Shown: one piece after another, positions 54,526 through 64,000 of the stretch
How the letters are laid out: each line of letters starts with the position of its first letter
How positions within the stretch are numbered: position 1 is the stretch's first letter
Source: Cadophora sp. MPI-SDFR-AT-0126
Lineage: Eukaryota; Ascomycota; Leotiomycetes; Helotiales; Ploettnerulaceae
Length of the DNA: 64,000 nucleotides
Assembly (NCBI GenBank): GCA_020747065.1
Contig: JAGMVK010000010.1
Location: 1,922,001 to 1,986,000 of the forward strand
Direction: 5' to 3'
The notes under the pieces: model-generated
Told to the model about the DNA's origin: nothing
The model's input: only the letters and a program-made list of their open reading frames with translations
The model's database searches: none
Made by a program: the position numbers and the translations under genes

Positions 54526-55278
54526 TCAATTACCGGCTATATCTTGCAGTCTGAATCTCTTCCGCCTCAGCCTCACACTCTCATCATCCTCTTCAGCATC
54601 CTCCTCGGCCTGAGCAGCATATAGATCCTCCTCGACAACCGGTCCCATCGGCGTAGCAGTCTTCCGCATCTTACTCCCCCTTCCCTTCTTATCTATCCCC
54701 GGCCTTCCCACTACCACGAATAGCATTGATCTTCTCCCTGGTCCCCTTCTTCCTCTGGTCTATCCCATCTAACGTATCCAGCGCCTCCTTTCTTCTAACA
54801 CACCCCTCCTCCCGCTCGCCTGCGCTTTAGGCAACGTCTTATTTAAGCCCTGCTTCTCAGTGAACTTCTTACCGTAGTTGAAGAGCAGTTCTTCGCCGAC
54901 TTCGAGGTCACGAAGAGCGATAAATTTGATTCGGTGCTCGCCGTTGACGAGGACGATTTTAGCCTCGCAGTTGAGCAAGTCGGCGGCAGTGCCGCTGTGA
55001 TTGATGAAGCGGGTTTTGTTGCCAAGGCGAGCGGTGTCGATTACGCGCTCGTGGTTGAGATCGAGGGATATGTGTGGCAAGGAATGTTGGTGGTCATCAG
55101 CTGAATGGATACTGAGGTCTGTGAAAGAGCGAAGGAGGTGTGAGTGGAGAGGAGAAGCGAGTATTTGAGAGAGCGCGATCAAGATACCGATTACCCGGAA
55201 TATATAGGATGGAAACGCCTGCGAGAGGGGGAGGGGCAGTGGTTGTGGGAGACATGGCTGGGGTCGTGATGTAGTCAC
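54526..55278 (-). pseudogene. truncated, frameshifted SET-domain gene related to E(z)/KMT6
   Basis: The frame 55278-54769 contains the C-terminal half of a SET domain (about 55071-54829). It shows RLGNKTRFINHS, CEAKIVLVNGEHRIKF, LRDLEVGEELLFNYG and then KKFTEKQGLNKTLPKA, the post-SET sequence of H3K27 methyltransferases of the E(z)/KMT6 type. The first half of the SET domain, the CXC region and the rest of the protein are not found upstream in readable form. Downstream, the expected tail continues only after frame changes: at about 54785 a second frame gives ALDTLDGIDQRKKGTREKINA, and at about 54725 a third gives the acidic end that stops at 54526. Two frameshifts and a missing N-terminus point to a dead partial copy. 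A short unrecognised gene or an unusual intron is less likely. Confidence 0.7.
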
Positions 55279-56110
55279 GAGGCGATGAGCCGTTTGGTGA
55301 TCGAGTGGCTAGAGGATACTGAGGGCATAGCAGATGTCCGGGAGGCGCTACTGGGCAGTATTGTAAGATGTGATAAAGCAAAAAGTACCACGTGGTTTAA
55401 ATATGGATCTTGCCAACCTTATTATGGTATGAACTGAATCGCATTGAGGAGCTGGACTGCTCTCCTGGTGGTCCTACTGACGATAAAGAGTGCGGGGGTG
55501 ACGTTGTAATAGTGACAGTGGCTTTGCGGCAGCGCATCGTTAGCAGGAAGGAACGTGAAGATCGGCAACCTGGCTAATTAACCCCGTTCTAGTCTGGGAT
55601 TGACGAAATTCAATATTACACTCAATTAGACGAGGAGTATAGGATTAAAGGGCGGACGGATTAGTTTTTAGTAAAAGATTTAAGGCCTATATCAGTGTCA
55701 TTAAGAGTTAATCTTAATATTATAAATTAAATGTAATAAGTTAAAGTAATAACTTAGTTATATTATAAAAAGGATTAATTAAAGAAGAAGAAACTATCTT
55801 CCTCTTAATAAAAGGGTTTTATAGGGCTCGCGTGTTAGTCGTACGTAAGTACGTATTTTCGCTCGACTAAATTAACTATAGTCAACTTCCGTGGCTCTCG
55901 TGTTTATATTTGAGCTTCATTACGGGTCTTGACCCAATACAATTGTATTTGAATTCTTTTAACTCCTTAATGTCGTCTTACTCAAGCCATTTGCTTGGCA
56001 CGGTGCATGTACCGAAAGACTTTCAGTTTCGATCTTCATCAAAAGCCATGACTGACAACGACAGAAGACCCTGCAAGGTATACAGGCCATATCCTCCCGA
56101 TCAGATTCTC
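55279..56110. other. AT-rich intergenic tract
   Basis: From about 55600 to 55890 the sequence is extremely A+T-rich with many TTAAT/TAATA words, quite unlike the neighbouring genes. It ends in a GTACGTAAGTACGTA near-palindrome (about 55840). This is probably mobile-element residue. The plus-strand frame 55910-56311 is mainly the mirror of the pectate lyase's last exon. Confidence 0.5.
55986..56031 (+). repeat. dispersed repeat, copy B
   Basis: It matches 49551-49596 in the same orientation, about 6.4 kb away. It lies just beyond the 3' end of the pectate lyase gene. Confidence 0.7.
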
Positions 56111-57457
56111 TTATGCACCTCCGGTAACATCGGAACCATAGATACAGCTGGTCCCATCAGCTCCAGCACCAATCTCTTTCGGCTCGCTACCAGAAGATAC
56201 GCCAGTATATTTCATGCAGACATTTGTCACACTCGAAAGCTTGGTATTGGTAACTTTGCAAGTATCCCCGAACTAGATTTTAGATTAGTTATTGAACGAT
56301 GCAGAGGATGAGAATATGACTTGCGTTCGTGTTGATGCCGCAAAGAGTCCTGCCGTTTGAAGCTGTGACCCCATCGATGATTACATGTCGCTCAGCGCTC
56401 TCTTTGCAATTTCCACAGTTTCGCACGAAGGAGCCGAAGCCGTCGGCTGTGAAGCCACTGATGGAGAGTGTGCCTGCGCCGTTGAATTGGAAGACTTTGT
56501 CAGTGGCGCCTTTGGAACTTCCCCCAGTGATGGTGGTTGTTTCTCCGGCGGCTTGCTTCTTGATTGTGAAGGCATCCTCGCCTAGGAACTGTCAGTCGTG
56601 GGATCTGATATGAGCTCAAAATGGAGAACGCTTGAGAATGAATAACTGGAAAAATAAGGTCAGACTTACAGACTGCAGTCCACTCAACATTACTCAGCTT
56701 GCAACCTCCATTGCAGTGTACACCTTCAATCTGGTTGGGCCCGATCACTACATTTGAGAGGGATCCGCCGGATTCAATGACGAACACGGCGTCTCCCCCA
56801 CCACCCTCAGCTTGACCAGTGCAAGAAACACCACGATCGAATGTAGCCCCACCACCGTCGAAGGACCCTCCAGCGGCGATGGTCTATTGGATATGTTAGC
56901 ATTTTGCGAGATGGTTTTGAGTACAGCAAAGTTCAAGGTGTACTGACCTGAGCAGCAGCGAGTACCGAACTACCTCCTCCACCTCCAGAGCTTCCTCCTC
57001 CGGAAGTTGGTGTCGCCCCTCCCGTTGGAGTTGCACCACTACCTGAATCTGAATCGCCTCCGGTTGGTGCTGAACCACCGCTACCTGAGCCCGAGTGACC
57101 TCCAGTTGGTGCTGATCCACCACTTCCAGACCCACTGTCACCTCCAGAGTCCGAATCATCTCCAGTGGCAGCAGGTGCATCACTCTCTTCTGTTTTGGTG
57201 GCTTTTGCTTTCCCCGTGGTTTCAGCTTTCGTTGCCTTGGCTTTGGTTGACTTGGCCTTGTCGTTGGCTTTGGCCTTTGAACTTTTGGTTGCTGCAGCGG
57301 TGAAGCCGCCATCACCAATAACTGGATTTACTCTTCCGGACGAGTTGGACGGAGTATCAGGATCGGCACAATCCTCACGAGCTTTGATATTGGAAGGAGC
57401 AGCGGTGGTAGTGAAAGCAAGGGCCAATGCGGCAAGTTGGATCATGTAGATCCTCAT
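56111..57457 (-). CDS. PL3 pectate lyase with long low-complexity N-terminus
   Basis: A secreted enzyme that cleaves de-esterified pectin by beta-elimination. It has 380 aa. The exons are 57457-56948, 56883-56670, 56581-56325 and 56272-56111. After a signal peptide (MRIYMIQLAALALAFTTTAA) come ~145 residues of low complexity, first Lys/Ala/Thr-rich and then Gly/Ser repeats such as SGSGSGGSAPTGG. The PL3 domain starts at about residue 165: TIAAGGSFDGGGATFDRG, QIEGVHCNGGCKLSNVEW, TAVCEDAFTIKK, KVFQFNGAGTLSISGF, RNCGNCKESAERHVIIDGV and NTNFGDTCKV. It is complete to a normal C-terminus (CIYGSDVTGGA). The third intron has a GC donor (GCAAGT) with a TAG acceptor; splicing it is needed to restore NTNFGDTCK. 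The other introns are GT-AG. Confidence 0.92.
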
Positions 57458-59175
57458 GTTGATGGTTGGAAAGTTGATGAGAAAGTATGCTCGGCAAAGG
57501 CAGGGCAGAAGTATGAAACTAGGCGTTCAAGTGAAAGTGATTTGGGAAGGCAAAGAATGGGAATAGAGTGAAAGGAAGATTCTCATTCAAGATAATGGAG
57601 AGGGAAACTCGGAAGGCTTCTCCTGGACGTATAAGTACTTGAGCTGATCACGAGTGGAGGTGTAGCAAAACATCGTATTAGCACTTTTCCCTAATGTTTT
57701 GTTTCTCAATGATGAACATGATTTAGAGGAGACATGCCAATCGGATGCCAAGTAGACATTAGGACGAAGTGCCAATTTTATTGCAGCAGCACTACTGAAC
57801 AGACCTGTATACAGAATGAAAATCGATCTGCTGAAAGAGAAGACTTTCGATAGCACCCAAGCTCTTGGAAATGATGTAAAAGTTAAAGCACCAAGAGAAC
57901 TGAAACCGATGGCAGCTGTCAAGTCAAACAACACGTGCAAAAGCAATTTCTTCGACACAGATTTGGCTTTTCTGGGAACGCCAAGGGTGATAGCTTCTCC
58001 ACGTTCATATCTGTGATACCATCGTCTCAACTTTTGGTGGTGAAACAAAACATAGCAAGGGCATCATTGCAAGTAAACGATGATCGATGGACAGGACCGA
58101 AAATTCTGAACTTTCCCATCTGATAGTGAGAATTGAATAATTCAAATGGAACGCACTAAAACGAGTATGATGAAGGCACCCTTTTTCTGCCGTGGAAGAT
58201 CACCAAGAGGGAAAAGAGAGCAGATGAAAATCAACACCACCTCGCGCATCATCGATGGCGATGTCACCACTTCAGGAAACCAAAGGCACTTGTGGGCCCA
58301 TGAAGATAAAGAAACGTTGAGATCACTTGAACAAAAGTTTCAGGTACATTTCTCGCAAACGAGAAATTGTATGGAGGAGCAAAAGCTGAGGAGAAGCGGG
58401 ATCCAGCAAAAACTTGGCCGCCGACGAGTGGAGCCAGTATGATGCGGGGTTATCCTAACAAATCGTGGCGCTGTATACTTTGAACATGCAAAACCCCCAT
58501 GAGCGACTTGCTAGATTTATATCTTGCATTTCACTGTCCTTGAGGCGGCGGGTTTCTCTCAGTAGTTAAAAGAAGGTTTCGGATGCATCGGATGGACTCA
58601 GGGGGATCAGGAGAAGAGTAGAATCTCCCTCTCGGCAGCTGTCAGTGACAGTGCAGTGCAGACTCGGGCCGCCCTCAAGCGTGCTGGAGATTACATACCA
58701 CTAAAGATGCTTAAATCGATGTCAAGATAGCCAGATCTTGGTAGCGGACAAACCCCATCTTCGGCAAGACCCTTTCTCGAATCTCGAAACGTAACAAACA
58801 CTGTTATGGAATCTTTTGGGCTCGGGTCTAAAAACCGAAATCATCCGGGAAATAGCCGACCATGACACTTTGTAGGAGTATTATCTGCATTGTCAGGGTC
58901 CTGTCACAAGGACAGCGCAGCCACACCGTCACCAGCGGACAACACTTCCAAATATGTTCTGCAGCCTTCCGCTTCAAAACTAGAATGGAGCACACGATGC
59001 CCCTGTCCTGGGCCTCTCACTCCAATCCGGCGCTGCATCTTATCTTGGCTTGCAGCCCTGCTCGGAACCTTGTCGATCGATGAGCATGAGGTAATCCGGT
59101 CGCCGGTCGACGGCGATAAAACTTTCGCCATGTCGCAATTCTCGTCGCAGTTCCCTTACCTTCTGTATCGCCATC
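57458..59175. other. intergenic region, 1.7 kb
   Basis: It holds the pectate lyase promoter at its left end. The frames 57587-58048 minus (opened only by a TTG) and 58146-58442 plus have no recognisable domain. No gene is called. Confidence 0.4.
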
Positions 59176-60056
59176 ATGCTGGAGCTGAGGGATAGGATCG
59201 CGGCTATAGAGTCTGCGCTGCAGAACTCCCAGGAGACAGAGATACCAGGACCACCTGTGCGACAGAGCCTGGATCATCGATTTGATAAGACAGATCCCGC
59301 AGTGGAAGCGGCGCCAGCACCAACTCCTGCGCAAGAGAAAGGCAACCCATTCGACAGAATTGACACACCAGATCAGAAAGCACCTTTCTACGACAGTATC
59401 GCGGCGAAGTTTGGGCTCGGGATCTTAGACGAAGAGAACTTCAACGAGTACATCGTGTACAACGCCTTTGTGACGAACCTGCGAATATGTCCGGTGCATC
59501 TAGGGAGTGGCAAAGAGTACTATGTCGAACATCGATCGTTTCTGCCGAATACCCCGGGCGCAATTCTGCGAGAGGGAGTGGATAAGTCTGGGAAGAGTCT
59601 TGGGGCAGCACATCTACCGTTGACTGGTCGGAATAGTATTGGGGTGGGGGATTTCGACTCGAGGCCACAGGATGTTGTATGGGAGAGGATGGGTAATACG
59701 GGATTCTGGACCCATATGAAGTACGAGTTTGAGCATGAAATAAATGGGGTCAGGAGGACGTTTCATTGGATAAGGACGAGGAATAACGTGCTGGATGATC
59801 AGGGAGATTTGGTGCTTGTTGAAGATGGCAAGGAGGACTTGATACTGTAGGCATGCTCTCCCCCCTCCTCCGGGTCGTTACTGATTTATCCAGGGCGGAA
59901 TACGTTGGCAAGGGGCTGATGAAATGGAAGAAAAGGGGTAGATTGAGGATCAGGGTGATGAATTTTGGAGACAGCTGGGAGTTGATTGTATTGTTGAGTT
60001 GGGCGTCTGTGATTGAGGTATGTAACTTGGCTCTTGTAACAACCTATCTAACATGA
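59176..60056 (+). CDS. conserved fungal protein, possible tubby C-terminal-like fold
   Basis: The model is 277 aa with exons 59176-59846 and 59894-60056; the 47-nt intron splits a Leu codon. A helical N-terminus (MLELRDRIAAIESALQ) and a Pro/Ala linker precede a strand-rich domain. That domain holds FNEYIVYNAFVTNLRICPV, TFHWIRTRNNVLDDQGDLVLVEDG, then AEYVGKGLMKWKKRGRLRIR and a final hydrophobic segment. This pattern recalls fungal LURP-one/scramblase-like proteins, but I am not certain of the family. A further 40-nt intron may exist (60018-60057, GTATGT donor, CTAAC branch); it would replace the last 13 residues by VAFEKASKAS and end at 60090. The true start could lie in an upstream exon. Confidence 0.6.
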
Positions 60057-60407
60057 GGTAGCTTTCGAGAAGGCGAGCAAGGCTTCGTAGATTTTCACCC
60101 ACGCATATCATTGGGATATAAAGATAGAAGAAGCGGAATCTATGAACAGAGATTGAGCATTTAGCGGCATATCTAGTAATGGTAATGATGATTTCAGGAA
60201 AGAGAAGCAGGTTGTGACAACAATATTTGTCTTCTAACAGCACGACGATGTGAATTGAGTGGCGAGACACCACTCAGATCCGAGAAACGCGATTCTCAAA
60301 GGATGTGGTGGGTATGTTTTGCGATTCATCGTTCTATTCGGGCTTACTATCCTTCTTAGTCTGCTTCCCACTCCGACATTATTCCCCCTTACCATCTTTC
60401 CCTAACC
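60057..60407. other. convergent spacer before the P450
   Basis: 350 bases holding the 3' flanks of both neighbours. Nothing else is seen. Confidence 0.45.
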
Positions 60408-62230
60408 TCACACACGCCTCTGTCGAATCAAGAACTTGAAGTTCATATCCGGCTGCACCGAGCCATTCGGAAACGACAGACGAGGAGGCTTCCCCTTCCC
60501 AGCCTCTAGCTTCAAATCATAATTGATCAACAAATGCGCAAGCAGGATTTTAATCGTATTCCCGCCAAAAACACGCCCTGGGCAGACCTGAGGCCCGTCG
60601 CCCCACGTCAGTAAGTCCGGTCCGTTGCTGGTGTACTGGTGTCTTGTTTCGTGACCGGCCTGCTGGCGCATGCGGTAGAAACGTTTCGGGTCGAAGACAT
60701 GCGGATCTGCGTAGATTTTGGAGGAGTTGTGGATGTTGTCTTGGTCTACGCATATTATGGTGCCTTTGGGTAGCTTGGGGCCGACGGAGAATTGAACGGG
60801 TGAGCGGAGGATACGACTCAGTCCCACTGTGATTATATCAGTCGTTATCAGATGCAAATTAACCGTAGCAGTAGAGGAGGAGCGGAGAGTTGGGGAGATG
60901 AAAGAGCAGAGCGAACTGAGAAGAAAATAGAAGAGATGAACATGATCGGAAACAGGCAAACAGGCAAGGCATGTTGAAATTTCGTACGATAGTGGAAAGT
61001 GTTGACTCGCGCAGATTCTCTCATCAAGCTATCCATCTTCGGCAGTTCAGCCAATTGCGTTGGTGGCAGCTTGCCATCCTTCATCACAGAAGCCAGCTCC
61101 TCTCGCAGTTCGTCCATCAGATCTGGACGCAGGATGATCTCAATCAGCATCCAGTAAATACTGACTGCTGTTGTGGGTGCTGATTCGAATGTGGCCGTGA
61201 TGACATCCCGGATGAGTTGATCGGCTTGAAACTCCTCGGGCTTATACCGGGTCATCAGCAAGTTCACAAGAGTTGTTCCCCTCTGCGACTGCGGCTGATT
61301 TTCAGCGCCTGTCTTCTTCTCGCCATTGGATTGCTGAAATTCTTTGATGGCTTGCCCTACAGTTGGCCGTAGCAGATAGGCCATCCAGCGATACAGCAGC
61401 CATGCTGGAGAGTAGAAAAAGGTGGCGATAATCGGACGCAACAGCCGCGGGAATGAGCAACTTATGAAGAGACCGACCCCGACTGCAATGGGCAAGCGCT
61501 GGACGGCCTTCAACCAACGCGGATCGCGGCTCAGTGGCTCACCCACCAACCCCGTGGCGCTCGTAGAGACGACGAGGTCGAGCAGTGTCCAACCCAACGG
61601 CAGCGTCTTCCACTCTGGACATGGCCCGATGGTGGACTCACAGGCACGACGAGCTGCTTCTTGACGTCCGATACCCATGGTTCCTACGCTACGGGCGAGA
61701 TCTGTACTGGCGGTCTTGTGCAACGTGTTGCTTGAATCATCCGAGCCGATCAGATGCCAACCGCCAAACTGGACTGTCGTGAGAAAATCTACCAGCGAAG
61801 CCGTTCGGGCTGGCAACCGTCGAATCTCCTCAACATACGCAGATGGGAAAACAACAAACTCGAATCCCGAGTACGCAAATAGCCATGGTCGATCCGGATA
61901 CTTTCTTGCTGCCTCGTCTAGCATTGGTTTGTAGTCGAAGGCGTGTTTACCCTTGGATGGGCTGAGCTTGGGAATTCCCAGCCGACGTAGCGAGTATACG
62001 TAAGGCTGTAGGATGAAAGCATCCAGGGCGAGGATGAGAAGTCCACTGGCAAGAACAATGAGCCCGACACGAATTGTTGGAGATGTGTCACGCCAGATTT
62101 GCGCTGCTAACAGTCTGAATAGCTGCCATCTCGTGAGATTCAGGGGCGCCAATGCTGCTTGCATCACCGTAAACTGCTCCAACAACATTTCATACTGGTC
62201 GGATAGGCTGTGAAAAGTCGGAAACCCCAT
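60408..62230 (-). CDS. cytochrome P450 monooxygenase, ent-kaurene-oxidase-like group
   Basis: An ER-anchored haem monooxygenase of 553 aa. The exons are 62230-60988 and 60826-60408; the 161-nt intron is unusually long for this window. An N-terminal membrane segment at about residues 54-75 (VGLIVLASGLLILALDAFIL) anchors it. The K-helix ExxR is seen as ESAR (residues 405-408), and PERF-like as DPKRFYRMR. The haem loop is TWGDGPQVCPG with Cys496 as ligand. The I-helix is odd: TATFESAPTTAV (around residue 350), with Pro where Asp or Glu normally precedes the Thr pair. The N-terminal half (FDYKPMLDEAARKYPD, GWHLIGSDD) resembles fungal P450s of secondary metabolism such as ent-kaurene oxidase. It is probably part of the same cluster as the reductase to its right. 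Confidence 0.92.
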
Positions 62231-62898
62231 TGTGAATGAAGTATTCTAGAAGGAGCGGGACGATCGAAGATCAAGGCTCGAGACAGACTGGGAACTAGTA
62301 CGGATGACTTGACAGACTCTGAATGAAGTGAACACAAGATTGATCGAGATCTGGCTAAGGAGGAGATTGATGAAGGGTTTATGTCTTTAGTGCGTTGGTT
62401 TGTATTGAAGTGTTGTGCTGTCTTTTGGAATGGTTCCGGATTTTCATTGGAGTACTAGTTCGGGACTCCGAGGCCGACGAGTGTCGGCATACTCGGAAAT
62501 CGAGGCTTATTGACTTAGACGATGCTTTCGAAGCAATCGCAAATCTCAGATATGGAAGGATTCAAGTATGTAAAGTTGACATTATCCTGCTCGGGAAATG
62601 GTTCATTTTCAGCCAAGGTCCGTTGTGTGCCATCAAAGGGTCTCTCCTGGTATGAAGAATAAGAAATCGCTTCCGTTGATAGGAGTGCGCTTTCTGATTC
62701 TACAGTCCGAGTGGAGGAGGAAATGGTGGAAATGTGATATCACCATAGTGATCATGATCATGCTCTGAAAGTGGTCATGATATCGTTATAACATGCAGCT
62801 CGAATTCAAACATCCAATATGCATCAGTGTCAAAGTACCCACGGGAGTATTTATTCGAACGATAACAGCTATATCCCTACTTGTCTCTGTCTACCGTT
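62231..62898. promoter_or_regulatory. P450 promoter region
   Basis: 668 bases between the P450 start and the 3' end of the enoyl-reductase-like gene. An ATGATCATG/CATGATATCG dyad lies around 62740-62785 (TGATATCAC, ATCATGATCATG, GGTCATGATATCG), a palindrome-rich patch that could be a factor site. The frame 62395-62655 plus is not supported. Confidence 0.35.
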
Positions 62899-64000
62899 CT
62901 AGTGCTCCAACTTCACAACTAATTTCTGCCCTGATACCTGCTTCGTCTTGAGCAGTTCCAAACCAGCAAGAATGCCATCAAACCCACCAGGTAAAAGCTT
63001 GATTGGCAAAGGCTTTGGTAATCCCCCATCTATCACCTTCTGAAGGCTGCGATAGAATTCTTTTGACCATTCATGCAATTCTGGATCTGGCTCAACACCG
63101 TACGGCTCTGGAAGTAGAACCCCTCTTCCCAAAAGGGCCGGTCCCATGATAAATTGGTGCTTGACGGCTCGACGCGTGCACATCGACTCTTGGTAATGCT
63201 CCAAGGCGCAATATACACCACCGGCACGTCCAATTGCCTCGTAGCAGAGCGCTGTTGTGGCAACCTCCCCAAATGGATCAATGGCATACTTGAGACGGTT
63301 CTTGGTGTACGCTCTGATATCCGCTGCACATGTCGGTGAATGGTAGTCAAAAACTGCATCAGCGCCGTACTGCTTGACTAGACTGTAGTTGTGTGGTGAG
63401 CACGTCGTCACGATGTGTTTACCTAACCTGCGATTTCAGGTCAGCAATGGAGATTTCGAAGGTAGTATGGGTAACAAGCTTACAGTTTCAGCATCTGTAT
63501 AGCCAAAAGTCCGATAGAACTACTGCCACCGTAAACTAGGACAGTGTCTGTTTGGTTTGTAGCCTTCTCAGTCACCTCATCCGGCGTCGCAGGCAACTTC
63601 AAACACTGATGCAATGCCAGTGCAATTGTCGACACACACGCCGGGTTGAAACCCATAGCAGTCTCGAATGAAACGTCATTGGGTATCTTGAGTGCGTAGA
63701 TGTCTTCGATCTTGACGTACTCGCTGAACGAGCCTGACTCCGGATCATCTTGTTTGTTGCCTGTGACGCATCCGAAGACACGATCTCCAATACTGAAAGC
63801 TGATTCCTTGCTACCTACGGCAACTACAGTACCAGCAAAATCCACGCCATCCTTCAACCCTGGTGTCGGAAAGCGTGCTGCCATCTTAAAATCGCATGGA
63901 TTCAAGGCCACCGCTGCATTTCGGACCAGTAACCAGCCTGGAAGCAACTCAGGAACCGGCACGTTGTGTACGACCTTTAGAGTGCCGCCATGTTGCAGTA
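62899..64000 (-). CDS. trans-enoyl-reductase-like MDR oxidoreductase (5' end cut by window)
   Basis: A medium-chain dehydrogenase of the fungal zinc-binding-dehydrogenase/enoyl reductase group (LovC/ApdC-like). The exons seen are 64000-63484 (open at the window edge) and 63427-62899. The reading frame continues to the last base with LQHGGTLKVVHNVPVP, so probably only a few N-terminal residues are missing. The GroES-like part is LLVRNAAVALNPCDFKMAARF and VDFAGTVVAVG. The NADPH loop is VLVYGGSSSIGLLAIQMLK. The 56-nt intron joins MLKL to LGKHIVTTCSPHNYSLVKQYGAD. The structural-zinc cysteines are absent, as in LovC-type enzymes. Such reductases often act in trans with polyketide synthases, so a PKS may lie beyond the right edge. 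Confidence 0.88.

Noticed and set aside
49551..56031. Complete transposon with cargo between the two repeat copies
   Set aside because: No transposase, reverse transcriptase or target duplication is visible, so only the repeat match is reported.
55910..56311. Plus-strand frame of 133 codons overlapping the dispersed repeat
   Set aside because: Most of it is antisense to the last exon and third intron of the PL3 pectate lyase, whose protein sequence is clearly conserved on the other strand.
57587..58048. Minus-strand frame of 153 codons with hydrophobic stretches
   Set aside because: It opens only with a TTG, lacks a recognisable domain, and its hydrophobic parts do not form clear membrane spans.

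Overview
The window reads as nuclear DNA of a filamentous ascomycete (Pezizomycotina). Genes are monocistronic on both strands. Most introns are short (about 45-60 nt) with GTAAGT/GTATGT-type donors and CTAAC/CTGAC-like branch sites. The gene content fits: an ascomycete-type laccase, a Zn2Cys6 regulator, DHA-type and Dal5-type MFS transporters, a PL3 pectate lyase and a PigL_N-type protein. A plant-associated or saprotrophic lifestyle is an inference from the secreted laccase, pectate lyase and subtilase. The genus cannot be told from the sequence; a leotiomycete would fit but is a guess. I recognised no tRNA, rRNA or CRISPR array.

Layout. 0-7 kb holds core cellular genes: the 3' end of a gene for a very basic protein, TFIID subunit TAF7, a TAF3-like TFIID subunit transcribed divergently from it, a small hydrophilic conserved protein and a 12-repeat ankyrin protein. 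7.9-29 kb is dominated by membrane and secreted proteins: a single-pass receptor-like protein, a Dal5-like permease, a subtilase, a ten-exon laccase, a GPI-anchored Kre9/Knh1-like wall protein and a 14-TM MFS efflux pump. Long gene-poor stretches separate them. 29-37 kb holds a PigL_N protein, the ER glucosyltransferase ALG6, a small SnoaL-like protein and a GPI protein built from eight 11-residue repeats.

39.9-48.8 kb is a compact metabolic neighbourhood: NmrA-like reductase, Nudix/eIF2B-like fusion, Zn2Cys6 regulator, short-chain dehydrogenase and MFS transporter. The TF-SDR-MFS run looks like a small substrate-response cluster. 48.8-56 kb is a degraded island with AT-rich tracts, short dispersed repeats and a frameshifted SET-domain relic. 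It also contains an intact five-exon zinc-finger gene whose C-terminus carries ten exact GX3 repeats. 56-64 kb holds a PL3 pectate lyase with a long low-complexity N-terminus and a GC-AG intron, a conserved protein of possible tubby-like fold, a cytochrome P450, and an enoyl-reductase-like gene cut by the right edge. The last two are probably the rim of a biosynthetic cluster.

Exon coordinates were worked out by hand from splice consensus, reading frame and family similarity. Every complete model sums to a whole number of codons. No database search was possible, so family names rest on recognised motifs.
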